Shown one piece after another: positions 7,120 through 15,371 of a stretch of 39,832 nt of DNA. Source of the stretch: an uncultured Elusimicrobia bacterium (GTDB lineage: Bacteria > Elusimicrobiota > Elusimicrobia > Elusimicrobiales > UBA9959); the NCBI GenBank assembly GCA_903917735.1, contig CAIXBR010000079.1, positions 1 to 39,832 of the forward strand, in the 5' to 3' direction. How positions within the stretch are numbered: the stretch's first letter is position 1; each line of letters begins with the position of its first letter. The notes under the pieces are model-generated. The model did not search any database. It saw nothing but the letters and a program-made list of their open reading frames with translations, and was not told the origin of the DNA. A program made the translations under genes and the position numbers.

Positions 7120-8877
7120 TTAACGGTGGAGTTGTGTTGCGACTGGAAACGTGCCGTAGTTATGTATCTTGGTCTGCATCGCGGGAGTCAATTGCTTGAA
7201 GAGTTCCGCGTTATACGCGTGGGACGGCGTATTAACGGGCGGGAAGGGGTTCGCTGCCGTAAATAATTGCGAGGCCGCTATGCTGTAGGACCGGGAGATT
7301 TCCGCGGGTGAGCCCGTTGTCACGGCCGGATCCACATCGGTGGCCACGATAGAAATATTGTCGTCGCTGTTGCGCATTATATCGAAAACCCGGAATTGCT
7401 GGGCGTAATCCCTTAACGAGGGGGTTTCCACCATCCAGAAACCGAATTCAGGGTGTGCCGGGTCCGTGGAAGGTATTGCCGTGATGACATTGCGGTGCAA
7501 ATGCCCCGACATCCACATCAGCAGATTGGGATACGTATGCAGTTTGGTTATTAAATTAGCCAGAGTGGGAGTTGACGTAGGGTCCCACAGGCCGGGCAGT
7601 ATGGGGACATGCGCGGCGATTATCATAAGCTGATCCGCGGCTTGCCCGCTGTCGAGCTGGCTCACCAGCCAGTTGTAGCGTGTAGAGTCGAGATAGCCGG
7701 CCGCCCCCGCCATTCCCGCTACATCGTCCTTTTCGGTATCGTCGAGAACTATCACCTTTATCGGGAGATCGGCCTTGGGCATGAAACTGTAGCACGGGAA
7801 GGAAAGATTGTTCTTGTCAAAGCCGTGGCCAACCGGACCCGACGTCGTGTTGAAAAATTCGTTTATCCAGGCCGTCTTGGGAAGAGAACGGCGGTCGGGA
7901 TTGGCGTTCACACTGGGCGGGGTCGCGAAATTCGCCTCGGGGCCCGCGCCGTAGACCTCGCCGTAAGGTGTCGAGCTTTTTACGACGCCGCCGTAGAAGC
8001 CGGTTCCGGTGAGGGGATTGGGGGTACTGATGTTGACATCCATAAGAGTCTCGCCGATAGCGGCGTTCATGGTTTGCGGTGATTGCGCCCAGGTGCCGAG
8101 GTAAAAATGGTCGTGATTGCCGAGGACCTGATACCAGGGAATAGTCTTGTCGAGCCCCGCGGTTTTGAAGGCGCGCATGTAATCGGTGGAGTAGCTGTTT
8201 ATGGGGTCGGAATTTGGATTTATCGTCTTGCCGTCGATGGTGTCGATATACCAGCGCAGCTCGTTATACTCCGAGTTATTGGAGGCGTCGCCTAAAAACA
8301 GGCCGAAATCCATAGCCTGCTTCGCGTGCAGCCCGTTGACGGTCTGCACAGCGGCGTCAAGGACTTGAGTCGTGTAGGGCATGACCGGGGAATAGGCCGA
8401 CGAATTGCCCGCATTGGTCAAACCGGAAACCATCAGGTTCGCCGGACACTGCACGTCGGTTATATGCACGTCCGACATGGTGAAAAAATGCAGGAGCCTG
8501 GCGGCATTCGTAGTCGGCGTATAGCCGGAGGGCATGATGTCCGTGCTTTTCACTACGGCAAGTGCCGCGCCAGCCTGCCAAACACCATAGCCGTATTGCG
8601 CGAATTTAGCGCCCTCATTGGGGCCGACCAAAGGCGATCCGCCCGGAACGGCCACGGGGATGACGGTGCTTTCAAGCGTCGTCCTGATCGTTGAATTGAC
8701 AGGATAAGCGGGAAGTGCCGCCTGCCTGTCCTTCTCCGCCCGGGCGTCCGCTATTTTTTGGTCCAGCTTGTCCACCTGCGCTTTCACAGCTCCGGGCATG
8801 CCGAAGTATATGCCGCTGGCGTTGGCAATACCGCTGAACCCGAGTATCACAACCGACAGAAATAAGTATTTTTTCAT
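7120..8877 (-). CDS. Exported calcineurin-like metallophosphoesterase (TIGR03768-like)
   Basis: A 585-residue protein with a signal peptide (MKKYLFLSVVILGFSGIANA). The metallophosphoesterase motifs appear in order but widely spaced: D-V-H (D136, H138), G-D-A (D197), G-N-H-D (N254-D256), A-A-H (H423) and G-H-L-H (H459, H461). These residues coordinate the di-metal centre. Long insertions between the motifs fit the TIGR03768 (RPA4764-type) branch better than compact MPEs. It would hydrolyse a phosphoester in the periplasm or outside the cell; substrate unknown. It is the second gene of an operon, 9 nt after a small outer-membrane-like protein. A short charged helix (residues 31-52) follows the signal peptide. 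Confidence 0.85.
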   Translation of the reverse strand: MKKYLFLSVVILGFSGIANASGIYFGMPGAVKAQVDKLDQKIADARAEKDRQAALPAYPVNSTIRTTLESTVIPVAVPGGSPLVGPNEGAKFAQYGYGVWQAGAALAVVKSTDIMPSGYTPTTNAARLLHFFTMSDVHITDVQCPANLMVSGLTNAGNSSAYSPVMPYTTQVLDAAVQTVNGLHAKQAMDFGLFLGDASNNSEYNELRWYIDTIDGKTINPNSDPINSYSTDYMRAFKTAGLDKTIPWYQVLGNHDHFYLGTWAQSPQTMNAAIGETLMDVNISTPNPLTGTGFYGGVVKSSTPYGEVYGAGPEANFATPPSVNANPDRRSLPKTAWINEFFNTTSGPVGHGFDKNNLSFPCYSFMPKADLPIKVIVLDDTEKDDVAGMAGAAGYLDSTRYNWLVSQLDSGQAADQLMIIAAHVPILPGLWDPTSTPTLANLITKLHTYPNLLMWMSGHLHRNVITAIPSTDPAHPEFGFWMVETPSLRDYAQQFRVFDIMRNSDDNISIVATDVDPAVTTGSPAEISRSYSIAASQLFTAANPFPPVNTPSHAYNAELFKQLTPAMQTKIHNYGTFPVATQLHR

Positions 8878-8886
8878 ATTATTGCC

Positions 8887-9570
8887 CTAAAAATAAAAAT
8901 TGATCCCCGAATTCACCACAAACGCCAATCCGTTCGAGTTCAGCGAGGTCGCGCGATCCTTGGCGTTTATGTAAGCCGGGCCTATGTCGGCCTGCAAAGA
9001 GACGTTTTTCAATATAAACACTTCCGTCCCCGCGAACGCTTCCGCGGCTACGCCGGTCCCTTTGCTCAGTTTCCCTTTGAAGGTTATGGCGTCTAACTCC
9101 ACGCCCCAGAAAAACTTAAGTTGATCGCCTTTTTTCGGGGCTCCGTTATAGAAATAAAGCCGCAGTCCTCCCACTCCCACCTTATTCATATACTGACCCT
9201 TGAGTTCGGCGGCGAAGCCGCCGCTTAAAAACACTTTAATATTCGCTCCGGGATAGTTGAAGCCGAAAGCCGCTTGATATGTTGCATCTTCAATGCTCGG
9301 ACACACCGGCAAGGGATATATGCCGGTCTGGGGCGCTTGCGCCTTTACTTCGGCAACCTGCGGCACGGTGGATATCTGCGTGGTTGTGGCGGATTGAAGC
9401 GGCGCGGTTTGCGGCGCGGCAGAGCGCGCCGCGCCCGGAGGCTGGGCTGCCGCGCTCCCGTCGGTGTTCCAGGAGTTAATTTGCGCGTAGGACTGCGGCG
9501 CAAGCGCTGCCAACAACAGCAGTGACGCCACCGTGGTAAAGGCCGAGATCCCGATTTTTTTAAAATACAT
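8887..9570 (-). CDS. Small exported, probably outer-membrane barrel protein
   Basis: From ATG 9570 the product is 227 residues. I chose this start because AAAGGGAA lies at proper ribosome-binding distance and a signal peptide begins there (M-Y-F-K-K-I-G, then a leucine-rich core ending Q-S-Y-A-Q). The frame open to 9687 adds non-signal residues. Residues 35-85 are an Ala/Pro/Gln/Thr-rich linker. The rest alternates hydrophobic and polar residues like beta strands (G-G-F-A-A-E-L-K-G-Q, G-V-E-L-D-A-I-T-F-K-G) and ends with N-F-Y-F, the terminal aromatic of outer-membrane barrels. I do not recognise the family. Co-transcription with the metallophosphoesterase suggests both work at the cell surface. 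Confidence 0.7.
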   Translation of the reverse strand: MYFKKIGISAFTTVASLLLLAALAPQSYAQINSWNTDGSAAAQPPGAARSAAPQTAPLQSATTTQISTVPQVAEVKAQAPQTGIYPLPVCPSIEDATYQAAFGFNYPGANIKVFLSGGFAAELKGQYMNKVGVGGLRLYFYNGAPKKGDQLKFFWGVELDAITFKGKLSKGTGVAAEAFAGTEVFILKNVSLQADIGPAYINAKDRATSLNSNGLAFVVNSGINFYF

Positions 9571-9717
9571 GTTCCCTTTATAGGCAGCCACACTGCGGAG
9601 GGTCAACTCTATGGAACCCACCCCGGCTGACGCCCCGGCCAATGACCGCCCGACACTCCCACCGCCGGGCTCGGTGGGGACCTGCAAAATTTAAAAGAAA
9701 AGCACCGTTTTTATTAT

Positions 9718-9810
9718 TATAGCGGTTAGGGATTTTTTCGGCAACTTTCAGGAGAAGGGAAAAGGGCGATTCTCCGGAAAAACCAGCCGATAACCGCTCT
9801 TGCGTTTCCT
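9718..9810. repeat. 93-nt direct repeat, copy 2
   Basis: Same orientation as 7007-7099, same length, about 76 percent identical. It lies upstream of the small barrel gene, so the two copies frame the two-gene operon 7120-9570. Here the inner stem is weaker than in copy 1 because two pairing positions changed. Confidence 0.75.
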
Positions 9811-9948
9811 GAAGAGTTAATTTTAGGGCCTTTTTTCAGGTTCCGTGGCCAAGCCCCGATTTGGGTAGCCTGTTTATTTTGATAGTCTTGCCTGCAGCAG
9901 GCCCATTAATTAAAAGCGCCGTTTTTTATTCACGGCCGTGCGCTTTTA

Positions 9949-9954
9949 TATAAT
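9949..9954 (+). promoter_or_regulatory. -10 box of the L,D-transpeptidase-like gene
   Basis: A consensus TATAAT 32 nt before ATG 9987, without a clear -35. It lies directly after the right arm of the AAAAGCGC/GCGCTTTT inverted repeat, which could be an operator. Confidence 0.5.
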
Positions 9955-9986
9955 AAAGAGGAAACTTACTTTAAAGGATGGACCGG

Positions 9987-10982
9987 ATGCTTAAATTATT
10001 CCTGTTTGTCGGCCTGGCCCTGCCCGCCGCGATATTCGCGGGGGCTGTAGACGAAAATGTGCTGATACCCTCCTCTATTACGGCGCGCAGCCCGGCCCAG
10101 CCGGGGCTTACCGCCGAGCTGCGGCTGAAGGTGAATGCCCTCGGGCTTAACGGGATCAAGGGATCCGGAGACAAGCTGGTATCCAGGGCGCTGCTGCTGC
10201 TGCCTAACGACCGGGCAAGGTCAGGCGTGATCAATTTCGAGATAGAGGGCGGCAGCCGGCCGGGGGTTTACCAGTGCGAGGCGCTGGGCAGGGGGATAAC
10301 CTCCACCTCTACGGTGGACGGCTGGCAGTGGGGCCTGATAGCCGGCACCAAGATCTTTTACGCGTCCGAGGACGTCACCGACGGCGCCACCATACCCGGG
10401 GTCTATGACCTGAGGAATATTTCCCCCGACAAATACGAGATAGCCCTGCTGGGCAAGCCGGGCACTCCGGAGGAAGAAGCGGGGGTGCCGACCGACACTA
10501 AAAGCAAAGAGGGCAAGCCGCGCCCCTATTTCACGGGCGCCTGGCGGGACTGGTATCCCGCAGGCGCGCGCGTAATGCCGGTGGACCTGATGTGGGCCGC
10601 CGATTCCCAGAAGGGCACGCAGGGCGAAGGAGTGCCGTACTTCGAGCGCCGCCCCACGCCTTCGGGCGCCGCGTCTAAGGCGAGACAGGCGGCGCAGTTG
10701 GCGCATAACCCCAAATATTATTTCGGGCCGTACGGCCGCACTGGTTTCGCCGTGCACACCGACCGTTGGGAGGAGCCGTCCAAACAGGCGGACCCGCAAT
10801 ACGCCGGGCGCCCAGAGCTGCAGGACTTCCGCTGGCGCGATACCGACGGCTGCGTGAAGCTGCGGCCCGCGTGTCTGAACCTGCTGAACGAGTTTATCGC
10901 CGGGCAGGCTGCCCTGGGCCGGCGTGTGCAGCTTGAGGTGCGGGGGAACGAACAACTGGACGACCTGCCCGAAGCCCGCTAG
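9987..10982 (+). CDS. Exported L,D-transpeptidase (YkuD)-like protein
   Basis: From ATG 9987 the product has 331 residues. ATG 9978 also exists, but the AAAGG ribosome-binding site abuts it, whereas 9987 sits 9 nt away. A signal peptide (M-L-K-L-F-L-F-V-G-L, cleavage near A-F-A-G-A) is followed by about 230 residues I cannot assign. The C-terminal part has F-A-V-H-T-D (H257) and T-D-G-C-V-K-L-R (C289), resembling the HG-x(n)-S-x-G-C-[IV]-R catalytic block of YkuD L,D-transpeptidases, which cross-link peptidoglycan or attach proteins to it. The usual Ser and Arg positions are Thr and Lys, so the match is divergent. A proline-rich segment lies at 155-180. It converges on and overlaps the amylase stop. 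Confidence 0.6.
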   Translation: MLKLFLFVGLALPAAIFAGAVDENVLIPSSITARSPAQPGLTAELRLKVNALGLNGIKGSGDKLVSRALLLLPNDRARSGVINFEIEGGSRPGVYQCEALGRGITSTSTVDGWQWGLIAGTKIFYASEDVTDGATIPGVYDLRNISPDKYEIALLGKPGTPEEEAGVPTDTKSKEGKPRPYFTGAWRDWYPAGARVMPVDLMWAADSQKGTQGEGVPYFERRPTPSGAASKARQAAQLAHNPKYYFGPYGRTGFAVHTDRWEEPSKQADPQYAGRPELQDFRWRDTDGCVKLRPACLNLLNEFIAGQAALGRRVQLEVRGNEQLDDLPEAR

Positions 10983-12421
10983 GAGAATATCGCGAAGGAA
11001 CGCGGCTGCAGTTTGACCACCAGCCGTTTGTCCGCCGCTGAAACGACCGCGCCGCCGCTAAGAACGGGGCGCGGTTTTTTGCCGGGGGCGCCGGGGCGCA
11101 TGGAGATCTCCGCCGCCGCGCCGCCGTTATTGATAACGCAGACTATCTGCCTGCCGTCCGGCAGGAAGCGCCTGAAAGCCAGCACGTCCCCGGCGCAATA
11201 GTCCTTCAGAAATTCGAAACGGCCTTCCTGTATTACCGGGTTGTCCTTGCGCAGGGCGGCCAAGTCCCGGTAAAGCCCCAGCAGGTCTTTGTTCCAGACC
11301 TTCTTGTCTTTCCACGGCATCCCCCGGCGCGTGCCGTTATTGAGCGTGCCGGACAGGCCCAGCTCCTCGCCGTAATAGACGTTCACCGCGCCTGGGAAAA
11401 GGAAAGAGAACACCGTGGCCAGTTTAACACGCGCCGTCTCTCCGCCGTAAGTGTCGAACATGCGGTCGGTGTCGTGGCTGGAGAGCATGTTCATCTGCAC
11501 CAGCGTGGTGTTGAACTTATAAAGTCCCAGCAGGCGCTCTATGCCGGCCATGAACGCCGCCCGGCCTATGGGCTTGAGCGCGCGCCCGTCGTAGGAATGG
11601 GTCAGCCGCAGCTTTTCCCCGCCGAAATAGGAGATGCAGTTCACGCCCAGTTGGTAGTTCATCACCGCGTCGAACTGGTCGCCTTTCAGCCAGCGCTGCG
11701 CCGGGCCCCAGATCTCCCCGGTGATATAGCAGCCGGGGTTAACGGCCTTGCAGACCCGCCGGAATTCCCGCCAGAAAGCGTCGTCGTTTATCTCGTGCGG
11801 CACGTCCAGCCGCCAGCCGTCTATTCCCTGCTCCAGCCAGAATTTGGCCACGCTTAATATAAATTTGCGCACTTCCGGGTTCTTGGTGTTGAACTTGGGC
11901 AGCGCCGGCAGGTTCCACCAGCAGGCGTAGTTGGGCCGCTCGTCCGGGCCAAGGTTGTAGGCCTTCAGCGGGTAGCCGTGCGCGTGGAACCAGTGCCTGT
12001 ACGGGGAGGCTTTGCCGTTCTCCAGGATGTGGTTGAACTGGAAGAAACCGCGGCTGGCGTGGTTGAAGACGCCGTCCAGTATCACCTTTATGCCGCGCTT
12101 GTGCGCTGCCGCCAGGAAAGACTTTAAAGCCGCGTTGCCGCCCAGCAGCGGGTCCACCGAGAAATAGTCGAAGGTGTGGTAGCGGTGGTTGGCCGTTGAG
12201 GAAAAAATAGGGGTGAAGTAGACAGCGTTCACGCCCAGGTCCGCCAGGTAGCCCAGCTTTTCTTCGGCCCCGCGCAGGTCGCCGCCCTTGAAGCCCTCCT
12301 GTGTTTCAGGTGAGTCCCATGTTTCGAACTCGCCGGCCGTACTCAGCGAAGTCGACTTCGCGAAGCGGTCGGGGAAGATTTGGTAGATCACCGCGCCTTT
12401 TACCCAATCAGTGGTTTTCAT
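10979..12421 (-). CDS. GH13 alpha-amylase-family enzyme (cyclomaltodextrinase/neopullulanase-like)
   Basis: A 480-residue TIM-barrel glycosidase acting on alpha-1,4/1,6-glucans. The conserved regions are present: D-G-V-F-N-H (116-121), G-W-R-L-D-V-P-H-E with nucleophile D206, I-T-G-E-I-W with acid/base E236, and S-S-H-D-T-D-R with D317. A short C-terminal beta domain follows (about 400-480). The protein begins at W-V-K-G-A-V-I-Y-Q-I-F-P-D-R-F, so it lacks both a signal peptide and the N-terminal CBM34 domain of classical neopullulanases. It is therefore probably a cytosolic maltodextrin-degrading enzyme. AGGGG six bases before ATG is a good ribosome-binding site. It lies downstream of rpsA behind a terminator. 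Confidence 0.92.
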   Translation of the reverse strand: MKTTDWVKGAVIYQIFPDRFAKSTSLSTAGEFETWDSPETQEGFKGGDLRGAEEKLGYLADLGVNAVYFTPIFSSTANHRYHTFDYFSVDPLLGGNAALKSFLAAAHKRGIKVILDGVFNHASRGFFQFNHILENGKASPYRHWFHAHGYPLKAYNLGPDERPNYACWWNLPALPKFNTKNPEVRKFILSVAKFWLEQGIDGWRLDVPHEINDDAFWREFRRVCKAVNPGCYITGEIWGPAQRWLKGDQFDAVMNYQLGVNCISYFGGEKLRLTHSYDGRALKPIGRAAFMAGIERLLGLYKFNTTLVQMNMLSSHDTDRMFDTYGGETARVKLATVFSFLFPGAVNVYYGEELGLSGTLNNGTRRGMPWKDKKVWNKDLLGLYRDLAALRKDNPVIQEGRFEFLKDYCAGDVLAFRRFLPDGRQIVCVINNGGAAAEISMRPGAPGKKPRPVLSGGAVVSAADKRLVVKLQPRSFAIFS

Positions 12422-12439
12422 ATATAGCCCCTAAATTGA

Positions 12440-12467
12440 AAGCCCCTCCGGGAACCCGGAGGGGCTT
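12440..12467 (-). terminator. Intrinsic terminator of rpsA
   Basis: A GC-rich stem (AAGCCCCTCCGG with its complement, 12440-12467) with a tiny loop. On the minus strand it is followed by TTTCAATTT. It lies between rpsA and the GH13 gene on the same strand, so part of the transcription may read through into the amylase gene. Confidence 0.8.
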
Positions 12468-12494
12468 GATATTCTTGCTCCGCTCCGTCCTGAC

Positions 12495-13694
12495 TTATAT
12501 CTTCCCTTTCTTCTCAAGCTGCTGTTTGAGCATTTCGCCCATCGAGCCCAGCGGCTGCGCGTCGGGTGTGGCGGGCTGGCGGTAGCGGTCCATGGTGGCT
12601 GAGTTCTCATCTTCCTGGCGGCTTATGTCGGCCGGGACCAGCGAGATGCGTTTGTTCACAGGGTCCACGTTCTCCACGCGCACTTCCACGGGCTGGCCCA
12701 CCTTGAGAACTTCCTCGGGGTGGTTGATGCGCTTCTCGCCGCCCAGGCGGGAGACGTGTATAAGGCCGTCCACGCCGGCGGCCAGCGTTACGAACGCGCC
12801 GAACGGGGCCAGCCGCGATACCGTGCCGGTATGGTAGGAGCCCACTATCCAGTTCTGGTCCGCGCTGTCCCAGGGGTTGGCCAAGGTGTCTTTCAGGCTG
12901 AGGGAGATACGCTGGTTCTCCCAGTCCAGGCGCTTTATTATAACTTCCACGGCCTGGCCTGAGGAGAGGATGTCGCCGACTTTCTCCGTGCGGCTCCAGG
13001 CCAGCTCGGAAACGGGCAGCAGGCCTTCCACGCCGCCGATGTCAACGAAAGCGCCGAATTTCTGTATGGAAGTGACTACACCCTTTACCCTGTCGCCCTC
13101 GTGCAGGGACTCTTTAAGCGCCGCTATCTTTTCCTGGCGTTCCTTCTCCACCATCTCCCTGCGGGAGAGTACGATGTTGCGCCGGTCCATTTCAATTATG
13201 AAGAAGGCGAAGTCGCGGCCTATGTAGTCGGCCTTGTTCTCGTCGCGGCGCATGCCCATCTGGGAAAAAGGGCAGAAGGCGCGCATGCCGCCGCCGATGT
13301 TGACCTCAAAGCCGCCCTTCATTTCGCGGGCGACGGCGCCGGCCACGGGGGTATGGCCCCTGAAAGCGTCCTGCAGCTGGGCGATGGCCGCGGGGCCGGT
13401 GCCTATCCTGGTGGTGAAGCGCATCTCGCCTTCCTCGGTGTGCAGGAACCAGGCGCGCACTATGTCGCCCTCTTTGGCTATCAGGTTGCCTTCGGCGTCC
13501 TTCAGTTCGTTTATGTCCAGGTAGCCCTCGCCTTTGCCGCCCACTTCTATCAGCGCCCACTCGGCGGTGAGTTTTACGATGGGGGCCTCCACCTTCTGGC
13601 CGGGCTCCATCCTGGAGGGTTCTTTGTAGGTCTGCTCGAACATCTTCGCGAAATCTTCGGTGTTTTCTTCGTCGTGCTGGTGGGCGTCGTTCAT
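12495..13694 (-). CDS. rpsA: Ribosomal protein S1 (four S1 domains)
   Basis: A 399-residue RNA-binding protein with an acidic N-terminus and four S1 OB-fold repeats, roughly at 28-95, 112-178, 200-268 and 283-350. The third (V-K-G-V-V-T-S-I-Q-K-F-G-A-F-V-D-I-G-G-V-E-G-L-L) and the fourth (H-T-G-T-V-S-R-L-A-P-F-G-A-F-V-T-L) are the clearest. Bacterial S1 carries mRNA to the 30S subunit. This form is shorter than the six-domain E. coli protein, as in many other phyla. The basic tail G-S-M-G-E-M-L-K-Q-Q-L-E-K-K-G-K-I is unassigned. The start has a strong ribosome-binding site (AAGGAA). It is divergent from the uridine kinase gene over a 214-bp gap. Confidence 0.9.
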   Translation of the reverse strand: MNDAHQHDEENTEDFAKMFEQTYKEPSRMEPGQKVEAPIVKLTAEWALIEVGGKGEGYLDINELKDAEGNLIAKEGDIVRAWFLHTEEGEMRFTTRIGTGPAAIAQLQDAFRGHTPVAGAVAREMKGGFEVNIGGGMRAFCPFSQMGMRRDENKADYIGRDFAFFIIEMDRRNIVLSRREMVEKERQEKIAALKESLHEGDRVKGVVTSIQKFGAFVDIGGVEGLLPVSELAWSRTEKVGDILSSGQAVEVIIKRLDWENQRISLSLKDTLANPWDSADQNWIVGSYHTGTVSRLAPFGAFVTLAAGVDGLIHVSRLGGEKRINHPEEVLKVGQPVEVRVENVDPVNKRISLVPADISRQEDENSATMDRYRQPATPDAQPLGSMGEMLKQQLEKKGKI

Positions 13695-13908
13695 GGTATT
13701 TCCTTGGGTCTTTTAATTTCAGGCCGCCCCGGATGGCTCCGGGCTTCCCGTGCGCTGACGCGCGTGCGGGGCGATATAAACATATAATAGCAATTTCTCA
13801 TAGTGCCGGGAAATAGCCGGCCAACGCGCGCTCCCTTTTTTTTTGTATTATTATGCAAGGATCGAGGATGGAGGGGCCTGAAAATAGGTCTGTGGGCTTA
13901 AGGCACAA

Positions 13909-14553
13909 ATGATGGACAACATCAAGAAATCGCGCTTCATCCTGGGCATAGCCGGCGGTTCCGGCTCCGGCAAGACCACCCTGGCCGGCAAGCTTATAGA
14001 CCAGTGCGGCAAGATAGGCATAGACGGCCAGCTGTTCTCCCTGGACAACTACTACCAGCCGCTGGACCACCTCAGTTTCGAAGAGAGAAAATCCTACAAT
14101 TTCGACCATCCCGACGCGATAGACGCTACGCTGGCGGTTAAGCATCTGCACGATCTCTGCGCGGGCAAGACCATCCACCAGCCGGTCTACGACTTCAAGC
14201 AGCACACCCGCGAAAAAGAATGCACGGTCTGCAAGCCCACCCAGCTGATAGTTGTTGAGGGGCTCTATACGCTTCATTTCCCGAAGCTGCTGGCCCTGTG
14301 CGACTACAAGATCTTCGTTTCCACCGGCATGGTTACGGCGGTGCTGCGCCGCGTGCAGCGCGACATCAGCGAACGCGGCCGCGACATAGAGGGCATAAAG
14401 CACCAGATCCTGGCCACCGTGCTGCCCATGTACGAGACCTATGTGAAGCCCTCGCAGAAGAACGCCCATTTCTCCATAAACTGGGAGGGGGAAGAGATCC
14501 CCGGCAAGGCCACAGAGGGCCTGGTGCGCATGATGCGCGACCACTTCCGCTGA
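13909..14553 (+). CDS. udk: Uridine kinase / phosphoribulokinase-family P-loop kinase
   Basis: A 214-residue cytosolic kinase, normal for uridine kinase, which phosphorylates uridine and cytidine in pyrimidine salvage. The Walker A motif G-I-A-G-G-S-G-S-G-K-T-T is at 13-24, followed by the Udk-type S-L-D-N-Y-Y (43-48) and N-F-D-H-P-D-A-I-D (about 64-72). Then come P-V-Y-D-F-K-x-H-T-R (about 93-102), V-V-E-G-L-Y (Walker B region) and R-R-V-x-R-D-I-S-E-R-G-R-D (lid). ATG 13909 has AAGG upstream; ATG 13912 is an equally possible start. A terminator follows. A phosphoribulokinase-like relative with another substrate cannot be excluded. Confidence 0.88.
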   Translation: MMDNIKKSRFILGIAGGSGSGKTTLAGKLIDQCGKIGIDGQLFSLDNYYQPLDHLSFEERKSYNFDHPDAIDATLAVKHLHDLCAGKTIHQPVYDFKQHTREKECTVCKPTQLIVVEGLYTLHFPKLLALCDYKIFVSTGMVTAVLRRVQRDISERGRDIEGIKHQILATVLPMYETYVKPSQKNAHFSINWEGEEIPGKATEGLVRMMRDHFR

Positions 14554-14575
14554 AGCCTCCGCGTTCCACGAGTCC

Positions 14576-14604
14576 AGCCCCGGTAAGCCGGGGCTGTTTA
14601 TTTG
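14576..14604 (+). terminator. Intrinsic terminator of udk
   Basis: An 8-bp AGCCCCGG/CCGGGGCT stem with a TAAG loop, followed by GTTTATTT. Confidence 0.85.
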
Positions 14605-14633
14605 CCCTTATCCTGACGAGTTCCGCTAGGCCC

Positions 14634-14662
14634 TTGACAGGTCAAGGCCTGGCTGGTATTTT
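14634..14662 (+). promoter_or_regulatory. Sigma-70-type promoter
   Basis: A consensus TTGACA (14634-14639), a 17-nt spacer and an extended -10 TGG-TATTTT (14654-14662). It drives the gene at 14679, which has an AGGAGGT ribosome-binding site. It is the best complete promoter in the window and shows that this genome uses an ordinary housekeeping consensus. Confidence 0.75.
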
Positions 14663-14678
14663 ATATACAGGAGGTCAT

Positions 14679-15326
14679 ATGAAACTCGGAACATTGATGA
14701 TAGCTCTGGCAGTTCTGGTCTGCAATCCCCTTATTCTCCGGTCGCTGGAAAACGGAGACTCTTTTGCTAAAATCCTTTCTTCCGCCAAAGTGGCCGATAT
14801 ATCGGTTCCGGAAGCGGCCCCCGTTGCCGTAAAAAGTGAGGCTACGGTTAAAACTGCCGGCGTCATGGACAGCTACGACTCCGAGATGGGCGCCCGCCTG
14901 GCCGAGGCCGCCGAGAAAGGCAAGCTGGGTAAATTCAAAGGCAAATGCTACGAGTACGTGGCCTGGCATATGGACGCGGCCGGGATACTGGGTTTTTATA
15001 AATGGGTGGACATGGGCATACAGCCGGATTATTCCGACCACGCGGCCGACTTCGCCGTCTGGGCCGCAAAGAACGAAGAGAAGATGCGCAGCCAGATGAA
15101 GCTGGCCATCCTGCCCACCCCGGAGAACAAGGACGAAGTGCCGCTGGGCAGCATCCTGGTTTATGACAGGGGAGCCTGCGATTTCAGTTCCAAGAGCGGG
15201 CACATTGAGGTGCTGACGGCCCCGGACAGGGCCTGCAGCGACGGCTGCGAGAGCCTGGACCAAAAATGTTTCGCCGACCCTTCGATACGTGAACACGTGC
15301 ACGTGTATATCCCGGTCAAAGACTAG
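14679..15326 (+). CDS. Exported protein with possible CHAP/NlpC-like cysteine peptidase domain
   Basis: A 215-residue protein with a hydrophobic N-terminal segment (L-G-T-L-M-I-A-L-A-V-L-V-C) that may be a signal peptide or anchor. I do not recognise the family with certainty. Residues about 85-100 read G-K-C-Y-E-Y-V-A-W-H-M and residues about 160-180 read G-S-I-L-V-Y-D-R-G, then S-K-S-G-H-I-E-V-L-T. A Cys at the start of a helix, then a G-D/S-I-L-V strand and a G-H-I-E/A strand is the order seen in CHAP and NlpC/P60 cell-wall amidases. Four further cysteines near the C-terminus (D-R-A-C-S-D-G-C-E, Q-K-C-F) suggest disulfides. It has its own promoter, an AGGAGGT ribosome-binding site and a terminator, so it is a monocistronic unit. 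Confidence 0.5.
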   Translation: MKLGTLMIALAVLVCNPLILRSLENGDSFAKILSSAKVADISVPEAAPVAVKSEATVKTAGVMDSYDSEMGARLAEAAEKGKLGKFKGKCYEYVAWHMDAAGILGFYKWVDMGIQPDYSDHAADFAVWAAKNEEKMRSQMKLAILPTPENKDEVPLGSILVYDRGACDFSSKSGHIEVLTAPDRACSDGCESLDQKCFADPSIREHVHVYIPVKD

Positions 15327-15343
15327 GAACGTCTTTCGGACTT

Positions 15344-15370
15344 AAAAAGCCGCCGCGTGGCGGCTTTTTT
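15344..15370 (+). terminator. Intrinsic terminator
   Basis: An AAAAAGCCGCC stem pairs with GGCGGCTTTTT around a GCGT loop and ends in a T-run. It closes the transcript of the 14679 gene. It lies directly before the -10 box of the next gene. Confidence 0.9.
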
Positions 15371-15371
15371 G

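Larger units (their letters stand above)
9571..9986. other. Intergenic region between divergent genes
   Basis: It holds the leader of the small barrel operon, the second 93-nt repeat copy (9718-9810) and a pair of AAAAGCGC/GCGCTTTT arms (9912-9919, 9940-9947). A TATAAT (9949-9954) and a ribosome-binding site (AAAGG, 9973-9977) serve the gene starting at 9987. I see no gene in it. Confidence 0.6.
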
